DNA of 64,000 nucleotides from Methylovirgula sp. (GTDB taxonomy: Bacteria; Pseudomonadota; Alphaproteobacteria; Rhizobiales; Beijerinckiaceae), in the NCBI RefSeq assembly GCF_037200945.1, contig NZ_JBBCGP010000001.1, positions 2,106,501 to 2,170,500 of the forward strand, read 5' to 3'. How positions within the stretch are numbered: the first letter of the stretch is position 1; every line of letters begins with the position of its first letter. A program made the position numbers and the translations under genes. The notes beneath the pieces are model-generated. The model was not told the DNA's origin. It saw nothing but the letters and a program-made list of their open reading frames with translations, and did no database searches. Of the stretch, positions 33,718-45,550 are shown piece after piece.

Positions 33718-35961
33718 ATGGGCAAAAATGTTGTTCCGCCCCCGGCGCGCGAGCCTGAACCCGTCAATCTGCGCGCGGCGCTTGAGGAGCGTTACCTCGC
33801 CTATGCGCTCTCGACGATCATGGGCCGGGCGTTGCCGGATGCGCGCGACGGTCTGAAGCCGGTGCACCGGCGCATCCTTTACGGCATGCGCATCTTGCGT
33901 CTCGACCCGGGTACCGCCTTCAAGAAATGCGCGAAGATCGTCGGCGACGTGATGGGTTCGTTCCATCCGCATGGGGATCAGGCGATCTATGAGGCCTTGG
34001 TGCGCCTCGCGCAGGATTTCGCCTCGCGCTATCCGCTCGTCGATGGCCAGGGCAATTTCGGCAATATCGACGGCGACGGCGCCGCGGCCTATCGCTACAC
34101 CGAAGCGCGGATGACGGAAGTCGCCCGGTTGTTGCTCGAAGGTATCAACGAGGATGCGGTCGATTTCCGCGACAATTATTCCGGCGACCAGACCGAGCCG
34201 ATCGTCCTCCCGGCTGCTTTCCCCAATCTTCTCGCCAATGGATCGCAGGGCATTGCCGTCGGCATGGCGACCTCTATCCCGCCGCACAATGTCGCTGAAC
34301 TTTGCGACGCCTGCGTGCATCTCATCGCGCATAAAAACGCAACCGACGAAGATTTGTTGAAATTCGTGCCGGGACCGGATTTTCCGACGGGTGGCGTCAT
34401 TGTCGATTCGAAAGAGCAGATCGCCGAGACCTATCGCACCGGGCGCGGTTCTTTCCGTGTGCGGGCGAAATGGGAGCGCGAGGAAGGGACGCGCGGTACT
34501 TACAGTATCGTCGTCACCGAAATCCCCTACATGGTGCAGAAGTCGCGGCTGATCGAGAAGATCGCCGAACTTCTGGGCGACAGGAAACTGCCACTTGTCG
34601 CCGACATCCGCGACGAATCGGCCGAGGATGTGCGCATCGTCATTGAGCCGCGCGTCCGGACCGTCGATCCGGCGCTGATGATGGAACAGCTTTTCAAGAC
34701 GACCGAGCTTGAAAGCCGCTTCCCGATGAACATGAACGTGCTCGTCGATGGCGTAATCCCGCGTGTGGTCTCGCTGAAAGAGGCGCTGCGGCAATGGCTT
34801 GATCACCGTCGCACTGTGCTGCAGCGGCGTTCACGCTTCCGGCTCACCGAAATCGCGCATCGGCTCGAAGTTCTCGCCGGTATGCGCATCGTGTTCCTGA
34901 ATCTGGATGAAGTGATCCGCATCATCCGCGAAGAGGAAGAACCGAAGGATTTTCTGAAAGCGGCGTTCGATCTCACCGACGTTCAGGCCAATTACATTCT
35001 CGATACAAGGCTGCGCAGCCTGCGCCGGCTTGAAGAGATGGAACTGCGCCGCGAGTTCGAGGAACTGACCAAGGAAAAAGAGGATATCGACAAATTGCTC
35101 GCCGACGATGCGAAGCAATGGAAGGTGATCGGCGTCGAACTGCGCGATCTGAAGAAAAAGTTTGGCCAGGACACGGCGCTCGGCAAGCGCCGCACGCAAT
35201 TCGCTGACGCGCCGGAAGTCGCTGATTTCGACTTGGCGGCAGCGATGATCGAGCGCGAGCCCGTCACCGTTATCGTCTCCGAGAAGGGCTGGATTCGCGC
35301 CCTGAAAGGCCATGTCGAAGACTTATCGAGCCTGCAATTCAAGGGCGACGACCGGCTGAAGCAAAGCTTCTTCACCGAGACGACGGAAAAGATTCTCGTC
35401 TTTGCGACGGATGGCCGTATTTTCACGCTGGAAGCCTCGAAGCTTCCAGGCGGTCGCGGGCAGGGCGAGCCCCTGCGGCTGATGGTAGATATTGGCGAGG
35501 GTGAGGATATCGTCTCGGTCTTTCCGTATGTTGCCGGCGAAAAGATGCTCGTCGCCTCAAGCGATGGGCGCGGCTTTATCGCGCCGTGCGACGAAATGGT
35601 CGGCGGAACGCGCAAAGGCAAAATGCTGCTCAATCGCGATGTGCTCGCGGAAGCGTCGATCGTCACGCCCGCTGCTGGTGATTACGTTGCCGTCATCGGC
35701 CAGAATCGCAAGCTGCTCGTCTTCTCGATCGATCAGATGCCGGAGATGGCGCGCGGCAAAGGCGTCCGCCTACAGCGATACCGCGAAGGTGGCATTGCCG
35801 ACGCCAAGGTCTTCGGCAAAGCGGAGGGCTTGACCTGGAAGGACTCGGCGGGCCGCACCTTCACCGTGGCAATGCGCGATTTGACCGAGTGGGTCGGCAG
35901 CCGCGCCGAGGCCGGCCGCCTGCCGCCGAAAGGTTTCCCCAAGAACAACAAGTTCGGCTGA
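33718..35961 (+). CDS. parC: DNA topoisomerase IV subunit A
   Basis: A 747-residue enzyme that decatenates chromosomes with ParE. The N-terminal breakage-reunion domain has the quinolone-region pattern [15 protein letters not shown] and the catalytic Tyr in [11 protein letters not shown]. The C-terminal beta-pinwheel repeats include [11 protein letters not shown]. The upstream extension of the frame to 33526 is not protein-like, so ATG 33718 ([15 protein letters not shown]) is used. Length matches alphaproteobacterial ParC. parE is not in the window. Confidence 0.93.
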   Translation: MGKNVVPPPAREPEPVNLRAALEERYLAYALSTIMGRALPDARDGLKPVHRRILYGMRILRLDPGTAFKKCAKIVGDVMGSFHPHGDQAIYEALVRLAQDFASRYPLVDGQGNFGNIDGDGAAAYRYTEARMTEVARLLLEGINEDAVDFRDNYSGDQTEPIVLPAAFPNLLANGSQGIAVGMATSIPPHNVAELCDACVHLIAHKNATDEDLLKFVPGPDFPTGGVIVDSKEQIAETYRTGRGSFRVRAKWEREEGTRGTYSIVVTEIPYMVQKSRLIEKIAELLGDRKLPLVADIRDESAEDVRIVIEPRVRTVDPALMMEQLFKTTELESRFPMNMNVLVDGVIPRVVSLKEALRQWLDHRRTVLQRRSRFRLTEIAHRLEVLAGMRIVFLNLDEVIRIIREEEEPKDFLKAAFDLTDVQANYILDTRLRSLRRLEEMELRREFEELTKEKEDIDKLLADDAKQWKVIGVELRDLKKKFGQDTALGKRRTQFADAPEVADFDLAAAMIEREPVTVIVSEKGWIRALKGHVEDLSSLQFKGDDRLKQSFFTETTEKILVFATDGRIFTLEASKLPGGRGQGEPLRLMVDIGEGEDIVSVFPYVAGEKMLVASSDGRGFIAPCDEMVGGTRKGKMLLNRDVLAEASIVTPAAGDYVAVIGQNRKLLVFSIDQMPEMARGKGVRLQRYREGGIADAKVFGKAEGLTWKDSAGRTFTVAMRDLTEWVGSRAEAGRLPPKGFPKNNKFG

Positions 35962-36030
35962 GTTTCCGACAGGCCGAGGCAAGCTCGCGGTTCTAATCCT
36001 CGCAAACGAACGGGCGCGAGGACATTGATC

Positions 36031-37518
36031 ATGCAGATCCAACTGCCGCACGCGGCGGAAATCGGCGCCGCGCTTTTGGGCTGGCGCGCCACGAACCCAG
36101 TCGTCGACCGCATGTGCATCCGCTACCCGGAGCCGCACGACGCTCTGCGGCATCTCGGCCTTTCGCTCCTGATTCAGGAGAAGATCGATCCGGCTGTCGG
36201 GTTTCTCAAAGCGGCTCTGGCGCTAGCGCCGCAAGAGACGGTTTTGTGGAACGATCTCGCGGGCGCCTTCTACCGCGCAGGGCGGCAGGAGGAAGCACGT
36301 GCCGCGCAGCGGACGTCGCTCGGCCTCAACGTCGCGCAGCCGCAGGCCTGGCTGCTGCTTGCCTCGGTCGAAAGCAACCTCGGCGAAGACGCGGCGGCGG
36401 AATCGGATTATTTGACGGCGCTCAGGCTCGACCCGCATCTCGCGGAAGCCGCCTTCGGTCTCGGGCTCATCTATTTCCAGCGCCGCCGCTTTACGGACAG
36501 CGTCAAATGGCTACGCCAGTCCATCGCCGACGGCGGACACAACATGGGGCTTTACGTCTGCCTCGGGCAGGCGCTTTTCCTGCTCGGCGATTTTGCCGAG
36601 GCCGTCGCGGCGCTGGAGACCGCCGTGCGCTTTCCGGCCTGTGACAGCACCGTCGTCGAGAAGCTGGCGCAATTGCGGCTGATCGAAACCTGCGTGCGCG
36701 ACGGCGCCGAAGCTGCGGTGGCGGCCTATGCTGAGATTGCCGGGGCGCATGCGCGTGCCATCGACGCCGTGACCCTTACGGCTTTCCAATTTCTCAGCGG
36801 CTTCGGCTATCGCGCGGCGGCGATCAAACTCGGTGAATGGCGCCTCGCGCGCAATCCTGGCGATACGATGCAGACTTATCTGCTCGCGGCTTTACGCAGT
36901 GAATCGCTTGCCCGCGCGCCGGATAATTATCTCGTCGCGTATTTCGACGAATTTGCCGACACGTTTGAATCAAAGCTCGTCGACGCGCTTAATTATCGTG
37001 TGCCCGAGAAGTTGCACGCCATGCTGGCTAAGAGCGGACGCCGCTTTGCTAATGTTCTCGATCTCGGCTGCGGAACGGGCCTTTGCGCGCCATTTTTGCA
37101 GCAGATCGGCGATCGCCTCACGGGGGTCGACTTGTCGCGCCGGATGCTGGAAAAAGCCAGCGCCCGCGCACTTTACAGCGACCTTGTCGAGGCCGAGGCG
37201 GGTGATTTTCTCGACCGTGTGACGGATCGATTCGACCTGGTCGTTGCGGCCGACTTTGTGCCTTACTTTGGCGATCTCACCGCGCTTTTTGAAAAAACCG
37301 CGCGCGTACTCAAGCCGGGCGGCCTCTTTGCCTTCAATGCCGAAACGGCAGAGCGCGACTTCTGCATTTTGCCGTCAGGCCGCTTCGCCCACGCGACGAG
37401 TTACATCGACGCGGCTGCAGCAGCGAATTTCATGGTAGCGGATTTGCAGCACACGATGATTCGGCTTGAAGCGGCAAAGCCAGTGGATGGTGTCCTGGTT
37501 GTGCTACAGCGGCTCTAA
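36031..37518 (+). CDS. TPR-repeat protein with C-terminal methyltransferase domain
   Basis: A 495-residue fusion. The first ~190 residues are tetratricopeptide repeats (LGLSLLIQEKIDPAVGFLKA, WNDLAGAFYRAGRQEEARAA, FGLGLIYFQRRRFTDSVKWL). From about 330 a class I SAM-methyltransferase follows: VLDLGCGTGLCAPFL, the acidic GVDLSRRML, and FDLVVAADFVPYF. Such TPR-methyltransferases are frequent in Rhizobiales; substrates are unknown. ATG 36031 has GCGAGG 9 bases upstream; a TTG at 36025 is also in frame. It lies alone between parC and bpt. Confidence 0.8.
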   Translation: MQIQLPHAAEIGAALLGWRATNPVVDRMCIRYPEPHDALRHLGLSLLIQEKIDPAVGFLKAALALAPQETVLWNDLAGAFYRAGRQEEARAAQRTSLGLNVAQPQAWLLLASVESNLGEDAAAESDYLTALRLDPHLAEAAFGLGLIYFQRRRFTDSVKWLRQSIADGGHNMGLYVCLGQALFLLGDFAEAVAALETAVRFPACDSTVVEKLAQLRLIETCVRDGAEAAVAAYAEIAGAHARAIDAVTLTAFQFLSGFGYRAAAIKLGEWRLARNPGDTMQTYLLAALRSESLARAPDNYLVAYFDEFADTFESKLVDALNYRVPEKLHAMLAKSGRRFANVLDLGCGTGLCAPFLQQIGDRLTGVDLSRRMLEKASARALYSDLVEAEAGDFLDRVTDRFDLVVAADFVPYFGDLTALFEKTARVLKPGGLFAFNAETAERDFCILPSGRFAHATSYIDAAAAANFMVADLQHTMIRLEAAKPVDGVLVVLQRL

Positions 37519-37579
37519 GTAGCTTTTTAAGCGCATCGGATTTGCCTGAAAATCGCTTCGCACTTTTCGGTCTAATACT

Positions 37580-38308
37580 TTAATCGAAGCGCTGCCAGCC
37601 GTTCATGCCAAGCCGCTCTTGCGGTAGGAAGCGGGCCTTATAGGCCATCTTCTTGGAGCCTTCGACCCAATAACCGAGATAGACATTGGGCAGGCCGAGC
37701 TGCCTGGCGCGTTCGATGTGATCGAGGACGATCAGCGTGCCGAGCGAACGTTTTTCTTCATCTGGCTCATAGAAGGAATAGACCATCGAGAGACCGTCCG
37801 AGAGGAAGTCCGTCAGGCAGACGCCAAGCAAAGGATTGTTCTCGGCCGGATTCATGAGGCGATATTCGATCAGTCGGCTTTCCACATGGCTGTCTTCGAT
37901 CATCATCGAATAATCTAGCACCGTCATGTCGGCCATGCCGCCGTCGCTATGGCGGGCGTCGAGATAGCCGCGAAATAACGAATATTGCTCGCTCGTCGGC
38001 TCGGCGCGCACCACGGCGGCGATGACATCCTGATTGGCCTTGAGCACGCGTCGCAAATTCTGCGAGGGCTGGAATTCATCCACTTTCACGCGCACCGAAA
38101 CGCAGGAGCGGCAATTTTCGCAGGCCGGGCGGTAGGCGATGGTCTGCGAACGGCGGAAGCCGGATTGCGTCAGTGTGTCATTCAACGCGGTCGCCCGCCG
38201 GCCGACGAGGTGGGTAAAGACCTTGCGCTCTTCGCGATTCGGCAAGTAAGGGCACGGCGAAGGCGAAGTGAGATAAAATTGCGGCGCGTCGCGCAGTTCT
38301 CGCGTCAA
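37580..38308 (-). CDS. bpt: Aspartate/glutamate leucyl-(arginyl-)transferase
   Basis: A 242-residue N-end-rule enzyme that adds leucine (Bpt type) or arginine to N-terminal Asp/Glu, marking proteins for ClpAP. Recognisable: [19 protein letters not shown] with the Cys near the start, [16 protein letters not shown], and [14 protein letters not shown] followed by [10 protein letters not shown]. It starts at TTG 38308 ([11 protein letters not shown]); no earlier ATG is in frame. Confidence 0.9.
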   Translation of the reverse strand: MTRELRDAPQFYLTSPSPCPYLPNREERKVFTHLVGRRATALNDTLTQSGFRRSQTIAYRPACENCRSCVSVRVKVDEFQPSQNLRRVLKANQDVIAAVVRAEPTSEQYSLFRGYLDARHSDGGMADMTVLDYSMMIEDSHVESRLIEYRLMNPAENNPLLGVCLTDFLSDGLSMVYSFYEPDEEKRSLGTLIVLDHIERARQLGLPNVYLGYWVEGSKKMAYKARFLPQERLGMNGWQRFD

Positions 38309-38412
38309 GCCTGCCTCTTCAAACTTCTGTCACGGCTTCTCGCCGCCCGGGGCAGCGAAGCGGCCCATATGCGAAGGCTAACGCGTCCCGCGCTCAGCAC
38401 CTAGAAAAATTC

Positions 38413-38889
38413 TTAAGGGAGGCTGCGCACCCGGCGTGTAACCACCACGCCCGCCAGCATGTCATGCAGGCAGCGTTTATCCTCCGCCAGCAGCGAGACA
38501 AGCAGGATCGGCGGGAACATCCAGCTTACGTAGAAGAGCACCGCATGGACCGCCGCGTAGAGAAATGGCACTCGCGTGCCGTCGGTGCGGCGGATTTCGA
38601 GATCCATGAGCTGCATGCCGGGTGTCGCCATCCGCCGGCCGGAGACGGTCAGGCCATTATAAAAGAACGCGACGAACGGAAAAAGTGGCGGCAGGACGAC
38701 TAGCGACAGGCCGAGCGTGCCGACCAGCAGGCCGAGCCAAAGGATAAAGGCGAGGACCGAAACCACGACGAAATCAACGGCCACGGCCAAAACCCGGCGT
38801 GTCCGTACGCCCGTCAACGCCTGCGGTGGTAGGGCGAGGCTGTGGAAAATCGGCTGCGACTCGGTCCGCAATTGATCAGTCTGGCTCAT
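38413..38889 (-). CDS. RDD-family membrane protein
   Basis: A 158-residue inner-membrane protein. ATG 38889 has GGGAGC 6 bases upstream. Helices lie at about 38-65, 73-95 and 110-135; RRVLAVAVDFVVVSVLAFI carries the Arg-Asp signature of RDD proteins and GMQLMDLEIRRTDG is the typical mid-loop. RDD proteins are thought to act in transport or ion homeostasis; no function can be assigned. It is divergent from the dipeptidase gene at 38985. Confidence 0.8.
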   Translation of the reverse strand: MSQTDQLRTESQPIFHSLALPPQALTGVRTRRVLAVAVDFVVVSVLAFILWLGLLVGTLGLSLVVLPPLFPFVAFFYNGLTVSGRRMATPGMQLMDLEIRRTDGTRVPFLYAAVHAVLFYVSWMFPPILLVSLLAEDKRCLHDMLAGVVVTRRVRSLP

Positions 38890-38984
38890 AGCTTGCTCCC
38901 GTTGCACGGTCGGCCGCCAGAATGTGGCCCCCGTTCCGCGGCAAGACAAGGGCGACCGCAGCGAAATCGGAGATCGGATCGCGC

Positions 38985-39623
38985 ATGAATCTTCAGACGG
39001 AGCCCAAACACCCCTGCGCCGGGAGAAAGCCGCCGCCCGGTTACGTCCGCCTCACCGATGTCGCGCCGGGCATCGTTCAGGACATGCGTTACGCCGGGGC
39101 GGAAAACTTCATGGGGCGGCCCGTGCCGGGCTATCTTGCCCCTTGCTGCTGGCTGCGACGCGAGGCGGCAGCGGCCCTCAAGTCCGCGCATGAAGAGGCG
39201 GCGGCCGAGGGGCTGCACCTCGTCGTTTACGATTGCTACCGCCCGCCTGCAGCCACGGCGGCCTTCGTCGCCTGGTCGCAGGACGGCGCCGATGAGATCA
39301 AGAAAGCTGAGTATTATCCCAATATCGACAAGAAGGACCTGTTCGACCTCGGCTACATTGCCCGTCAATCGACACATACGACCGGGCTTGCCGTAGACCT
39401 CGCCTTCGATGGCTTCGACTTCGGCACCCCGTTCGATCTTTTCGACGAACGATCGGCGACGGCCGACCCGGCGGTGCAAGGCGCGGCGCGCCAGAGCCGC
39501 GACCGGCTTCTGGCGTTGATGACGAGACACGGTTTCGAAAATCTGCCCAACGAATGGTGGCATTTCACCTATAAGGGCGTCACCGATCCGGAGCTGGTGG
39601 ATTTTGATGTAACTCGCGATTAA
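38985..39623 (+). CDS. D-alanyl-D-alanine dipeptidase (VanX/DdpX-like)
   Basis: A 212-residue zinc peptidase. Zinc and catalytic motifs are visible: QSTHTTGLAVDLAF (His and Asp) and NEWWHFTYKG (Glu and His). Arg near YDCYRPPAA fits the substrate site. In non-resistant bacteria such enzymes recycle D-Ala-D-Ala; vancomycin resistance is not implied. No signal peptide with ATG 38985. The hypothetical gene at 39624 begins directly after its stop. Confidence 0.88.
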   Translation: MNLQTEPKHPCAGRKPPPGYVRLTDVAPGIVQDMRYAGAENFMGRPVPGYLAPCCWLRREAAAALKSAHEEAAAEGLHLVVYDCYRPPAATAAFVAWSQDGADEIKKAEYYPNIDKKDLFDLGYIARQSTHTTGLAVDLAFDGFDFGTPFDLFDERSATADPAVQGAARQSRDRLLALMTRHGFENLPNEWWHFTYKGVTDPELVDFDVTRD

Positions 39624-40250
39624 ATGCTCGAGATGATTCCTTGGAGCGACATCGAGAGCGCTATCGTTCGCTTTTCCTTTGCCTCCGCTTGGATCGCGTT
39701 ATTTTGGTTTGGCGCGCGTTGGATCAAGCAATGGAAAACAGCGAATTCAAAAAAGCACATCGAGAAGAGGAGGCTCGCGGCTGTTAATCTCGAACTGCAA
39801 CCGTACAAACACGCTGCTGCATTGCCCTTGAATGATGCGGCCTTTCTGCTTTGGAAGGAAAAGTCGCAACTCGACCGTGCAGAAAATCCAACTCCGGCAC
39901 CAACAAAATCGACAATACCGACTAATCCAGGCGATCCAGAGATATTCGCGCGCGCAGTACGCAAGGCTATAACACAGGTCATCTTCGATCGTGACAATGG
40001 CCATTTTGGCCCCACATTTTATCGTCTGAAGGCTGTCTATCCTGAATCGGACGATATCGCCCTGCGGAACGCGATCAAAGCAGCGATAAAATTAAATACC
40101 GCGTGCAATACGCATTTTTCGTATTCGGATCGGGGACTGGACGAGGACGTCAAACATGCGGTTGATGCCGCTCGCCAGGAAAATCCCTGTTTCGAAGAAG
40201 AAACATATAAGCGGGCGAGTTCGGCTCTACGCTTCGCCATGATGTGGTAA
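39624..40250 (+). CDS. Membrane-anchored hypothetical protein
   Basis: A 208-residue protein whose ATG abuts the dipeptidase stop (TAAATG). One N-terminal membrane helix (about 13-32), a basic segment (KKHIEKRRLAAVNLE), a Pro/Thr linker near 90-105, and a C-terminal helical domain with FARAVRKAITQVIFDRDNGH and SDRGLDEDVKHAVDAARQE. More AT-rich and less like its neighbours in composition by eye, suggesting an acquired gene. No family recognised. Confidence 0.6.
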   Translation: MLEMIPWSDIESAIVRFSFASAWIALFWFGARWIKQWKTANSKKHIEKRRLAAVNLELQPYKHAAALPLNDAAFLLWKEKSQLDRAENPTPAPTKSTIPTNPGDPEIFARAVRKAITQVIFDRDNGHFGPTFYRLKAVYPESDDIALRNAIKAAIKLNTACNTHFSYSDRGLDEDVKHAVDAARQENPCFEEETYKRASSALRFAMMW

Positions 40251-40343
40251 AAGAGCGAAGATATTATCTGTCGGGTATTTGACTATTGGGATTTGTTCTA
40301 GATCAATATGATTCCGCAATTGCTCACGTAAACGATATTCGAA

Positions 40344-41624
40344 ATGCCTGACGGAACTGCAACCGCCCATCTCTATCGGCCGAAGCTGGTCACTGTGCTG
40401 CACGAGGGCTACAGCCTCGATGCCTTTCGCAGGGACTTGCTGGCGGCGCTGACGGTCGCGATCGTCGCACTGCCTTTGTCGATGGCGATCGCAGTCGCCT
40501 CCGGGGTCTCGCCGGAGCGCGGGCTTTATACGTCGATCATCGGCGGCTTCGCCGTCTCGGCACTTGGTGGCAGCCGGTTCCAGATCGGCGGTCCCGCAGG
40601 TGCCTTTATCGTTCTGGTCGCCGCAACGGTCGCGAAGTTCGGTGTCGAGGGACTGCTGTTGACCGTCCTGATTTCGGGCGCGCTGCTGACCTTGATCGGC
40701 GCTCTGCGGCTCGGCTCGCTCATCCGGCACATTCCGCATCCCGTCACGGTCGGGTTCACCGCCGGCATCGCGGTCACGATCCTGGCAAGCCAGCTCAAGG
40801 ATCTCGGCGGTTTCAGGCTCACGGGGCCGGAGCCGGGCGTACTGATCCCGAAACTGATTGTGTTGGCGCACGCGCTGCCGACGCTGAATTTCGCTGCTCT
40901 GGGCATTGGGCTCGGCTCGGCGGCGCTGATCTTTCTGATCCGGCGCTATCGGCCGAATTGGCCCGGCATGCTGATCGCCGTGGTGGCCGCTTCGGCCGTC
41001 GCGGCGCTGGCGCATCTGCCGGTCGAGACGATCGCGACGCGCTTTGGCGCGCTGCCGCATGGCCTCCTGCCGCCGGCACTCCCGAAGGTCTCGCCGCAAC
41101 TCATTGTTGCGGTTTTGCCCGCCGCCTTATCGTTCACGTTGCTTGGGGGCATCGAAAGCCTGCTTTCGGCGAAGGTCGCTGACAGCATGACCGGGCGCAA
41201 GCACCGCGCCAATATGGAGCTTGTCGCGCAGGGCGTCGCCAATATGGCTTCGGCCCTGTTCGGCGGCATCAGCGTCACGGGGACGATCGCCCGCACCGCG
41301 ACTAATATCCGCGCCGGCGCGCAAAGCCCCCTCTCCGGCATCATGCACGCGGGCTTCCTACTGTTGTTCATGCTGGTGGCGGCGCCGCTCGCGGGCTTCG
41401 TGCCGCTCTCGGCTTTGGCGGGTGTGCTTGTGGTCGTCTGCTGGAATATGGCGGAGAAGGCGGAATTCGGCCGCCTTCTGCGTCAATGGCAGCCCGCCGC
41501 CGTCCTGCTCGCCACCTTTGGGGTAACCCTGCTCAAGGACCTGACTTTCGGCATTTTGGCGGGATGCCTACTTGCGGCAGTCTTTGCGTTGTTGCGCCGT
41601 CCCGTTGCCGAAGAAGGTGAATAG
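40344..41624 (+). CDS. SulP-family anion transporter without STAS domain
   Basis: A 426-residue transporter with about 10-12 helices. SulP features: FRRDLLAALTVAIVALPLSM, PERGLYTSIIGG, the GPAGAF motif, PHPVTVGFTAGIAV, and GGISVTGTIARTATNIRAGA. SulP proteins carry sulfate, bicarbonate or dicarboxylates. The usual C-terminal STAS regulatory domain is missing; the protein ends at LLRRPVAEEGE just after the last helix. Substrate cannot be read from sequence. It is convergent with hemB, 6 bases apart. Confidence 0.85.
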   Translation: MPDGTATAHLYRPKLVTVLHEGYSLDAFRRDLLAALTVAIVALPLSMAIAVASGVSPERGLYTSIIGGFAVSALGGSRFQIGGPAGAFIVLVAATVAKFGVEGLLLTVLISGALLTLIGALRLGSLIRHIPHPVTVGFTAGIAVTILASQLKDLGGFRLTGPEPGVLIPKLIVLAHALPTLNFAALGIGLGSAALIFLIRRYRPNWPGMLIAVVAASAVAALAHLPVETIATRFGALPHGLLPPALPKVSPQLIVAVLPAALSFTLLGGIESLLSAKVADSMTGRKHRANMELVAQGVANMASALFGGISVTGTIARTATNIRAGAQSPLSGIMHAGFLLLFMLVAAPLAGFVPLSALAGVLVVVCWNMAEKAEFGRLLRQWQPAAVLLATFGVTLLKDLTFGILAGCLLAAVFALLRRPVAEEGE

Positions 41625-41630
41625 GCTGCG

Positions 41631-43855
<2,225 letters not shown>

Positions 43856-43859
<4 letters not shown>

Positions 43860-44320
43860 AATTGTTCATGCGCCGCGAACGTGAAGAGCGCCCGGTTGAA
43901 CCGGGCGCGGCGATCAAGCTGGGCGTTAAAGCACCGGAAGCGGCGGCGCAGGCGCAATGGGGCCTGCTGCTCGTGATTTTCATGCGGGTGCTCGCGGCGC
44001 TCTGGATTTGTCAGGGTCTCGCGGAATGGGCGCTTGTGCTCGTGCCGGAGAAATCCGTACTCGAGGCTCTGCCTGCGGCGATGGCGGCGGCGGTGATCTT
44101 TTTTGCGATCGCCAATCTCGTCGCAGCCGTTGGTTTGTGGCTTGCAACGCCGTGGGGCGGTGCGCTGTGGCTGTTTGCGGCAAGCGCGCAAATTTTCATC
44201 GCGATCGCAATCAAGAATTCGATCTCGATGGTGTGGGTCGGCATCGATGTTGCGCTGATTTTAGTTTACTTCGTTCTCACGTTCAATGCGGGACGCAGCA
44301 GCGGCCAATATGCGGATTAG
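43856..44320 (+). CDS. DUF6163-like membrane protein
   Basis: A 154-residue protein with four helices (about 38-62, 72-96, 98-118, 122-143) and a charged N-terminus (RREREERPVEPG). The WICQGLAEWALVL pattern and overall layout match a conserved Rhizobiales membrane protein family (DUF6163, from memory). Overlapped with the hydrolase gene; co-transcribed. Function unknown. Confidence 0.65.
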
Positions 44321-44770
44321 AATTTTCGCGCGGCGTTTTTTGTCGAAAATGCCAAGCCAAATTTTAGCAGCTTTTCGTCGGCACCTGCATTCATCCTTAT
44401 CGCATTCTTTCCAATTTTCTTTCAGGCCTCGCAGCATCGCGCACTGTGTGCCATCGCGCGACATAAGTTATAGGCTTAACAGCGGTTAAAAAACGCCCGG
44501 TTGCGTTAAGGTTTGGCCTGCTGACACGCTGAAGCTCCCTCCGGACAATTCAAATTTGTGGTTTCCGCGTAACGTCTTCGTAAGTTAAAAAAACCGGCCC
44601 GTGCCGAGGCACATCGTAAAAATCGAATTTATTTCAAGATTGATTCACTGCAATCGCTAAACCTCTGATTCAGTTTGTTGCTTAAACTCGTTTTCATTGG
44701 CGCTACTTATAGCTCATTGCTCATTGAGCCCGCGGCGTAGAGGAGGCTCGTTGCTTGGAAGGGATGAGTC
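44321..44770. other. 450-base intergenic region upstream of ldtR
   Basis: No gene or RNA family recognised. It is AT-rich compared with the flanks, with T runs near 44337-44342 and A runs near 44587-44592, and presumably contains the ldtR promoter. AGGAGG at 44740-44745 lies 25 bases before the ldtR ATG, and GGAAGGG at 44757-44763 is the more likely ribosome-binding site. Confidence 0.4.
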
Positions 44771-45280
44771 ATGAACAGCGCTTTGAAGTCTGAAATCGAA
44801 CCGATGCATAGTGCACGGGGTGAAGTGAAGCCGGTCTATATCGAAGCTCTCACACTTGTGGAGCGGCTGCATCGCCGCCTGCTCGATGTGATCAAGGATG
44901 AGTTCGACCGGCGCGGCCGCTGCGACGTGAATTCCGTGCAGGCGCTGCTGCTCTACAATATTGGCGACAAGGAGTTGACCGCCGGCGAATTGCGCACGCG
45001 CGGTTATTACCTCGGCTCGAACGTTTCTTATAACGTCAAGAAGCTCGTCGAGATGAACTATCTTCATCACGCACGTTCGCGGCTTGACCGGCGCTCGGTG
45101 CGCATCAGCCTCACGCCCAAGGGCAAGGAAGTGCACGACATCGTCGCATCGCTTTACGAAAAGCATGTTCAGACGGTGGAGCAGATCGGCGGCATTTCGG
45201 TGGACGAGTTCAGCCGCCTCAACAATTCGCTCAACCGGCTTGAGCGCTTTTGGACTGATCAGATCCGCTTTCGCCTCTAA
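44771..45280 (+). CDS. ldtR: MarR-family regulator LdtR
   Basis: A 169-residue regulator. The winged helix is seen as VNSVQALLLYNIGDKELTAG, ELRTRGYYLGSNVSYNVKKL (recognition helix) and RSRLDRRSVRISLTPKG (wing). The whole protein resembles LdtR of Liberibacter and rhizobia, which controls the adjacent L,D-transpeptidase gene and stress tolerance and responds to small ligands. Here too the transpeptidase gene follows, at 45551, separated by a terminator. Confidence 0.85.
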   Translation: MNSALKSEIEPMHSARGEVKPVYIEALTLVERLHRRLLDVIKDEFDRRGRCDVNSVQALLLYNIGDKELTAGELRTRGYYLGSNVSYNVKKLVEMNYLHHARSRLDRRSVRISLTPKGKEVHDIVASLYEKHVQTVEQIGGISVDEFSRLNNSLNRLERFWTDQIRFRL

Positions 45281-45331
45281 GCTTCCCTGAGCGACGCCGC
45301 GCTCCGGTGCGGGAAACCGCACTGATGGTTT

Positions 45332-45381
45332 AAGTGGCGCCTCGATCCTCACCCGGAGGGTCGGGCGCCGCTTCCATTTTT
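45332..45381 (+). terminator. Long hairpin terminator after ldtR
   Basis: Arms at 45332-45350 and 45356-45373 pair through AAG, GGCGCC, CGA and CCTC with their complements (one G-T at each junction, one bulge), followed by CCATTTTTA. A strong stem that separates ldtR from the transpeptidase gene, implying that the latter has its own promoter. Confidence 0.75.
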
Positions 45382-45550
45382 AGGCGTGCCTAGCCTTGTG
45401 CGCCACAAAAACGCCGCCCATTTGGTGCCATTGAGAAACTAATTTGGCCTAGGCTGTATCGGATTCGCCTAAAGCGAAAGCCGGACGTTGGGGCAAACAG
45501 GTACTCCCGTCATACCCAATGGGGACGGAATCCGGCAGAGCGGCTTGGAG

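Noticed and set aside
33664..34806. 380-residue minus-strand frame
   Set aside because: Antisense to the parC catalytic domain, without recognisable motifs.
38985..39623. Vancomycin-resistance gene (VanX)
   Set aside because: No vanH/vanA or regulator nearby; DdpX/VanX-like dipeptidases are common in Gram-negative bacteria for D-Ala-D-Ala recycling.
40227..41099. 290-residue minus-strand frame rich in Arg, Gln and Asp
   Set aside because: It is antisense to the SulP transporter gene; low-complexity charged text is typical of the reverse frame of a GC-rich membrane protein gene.
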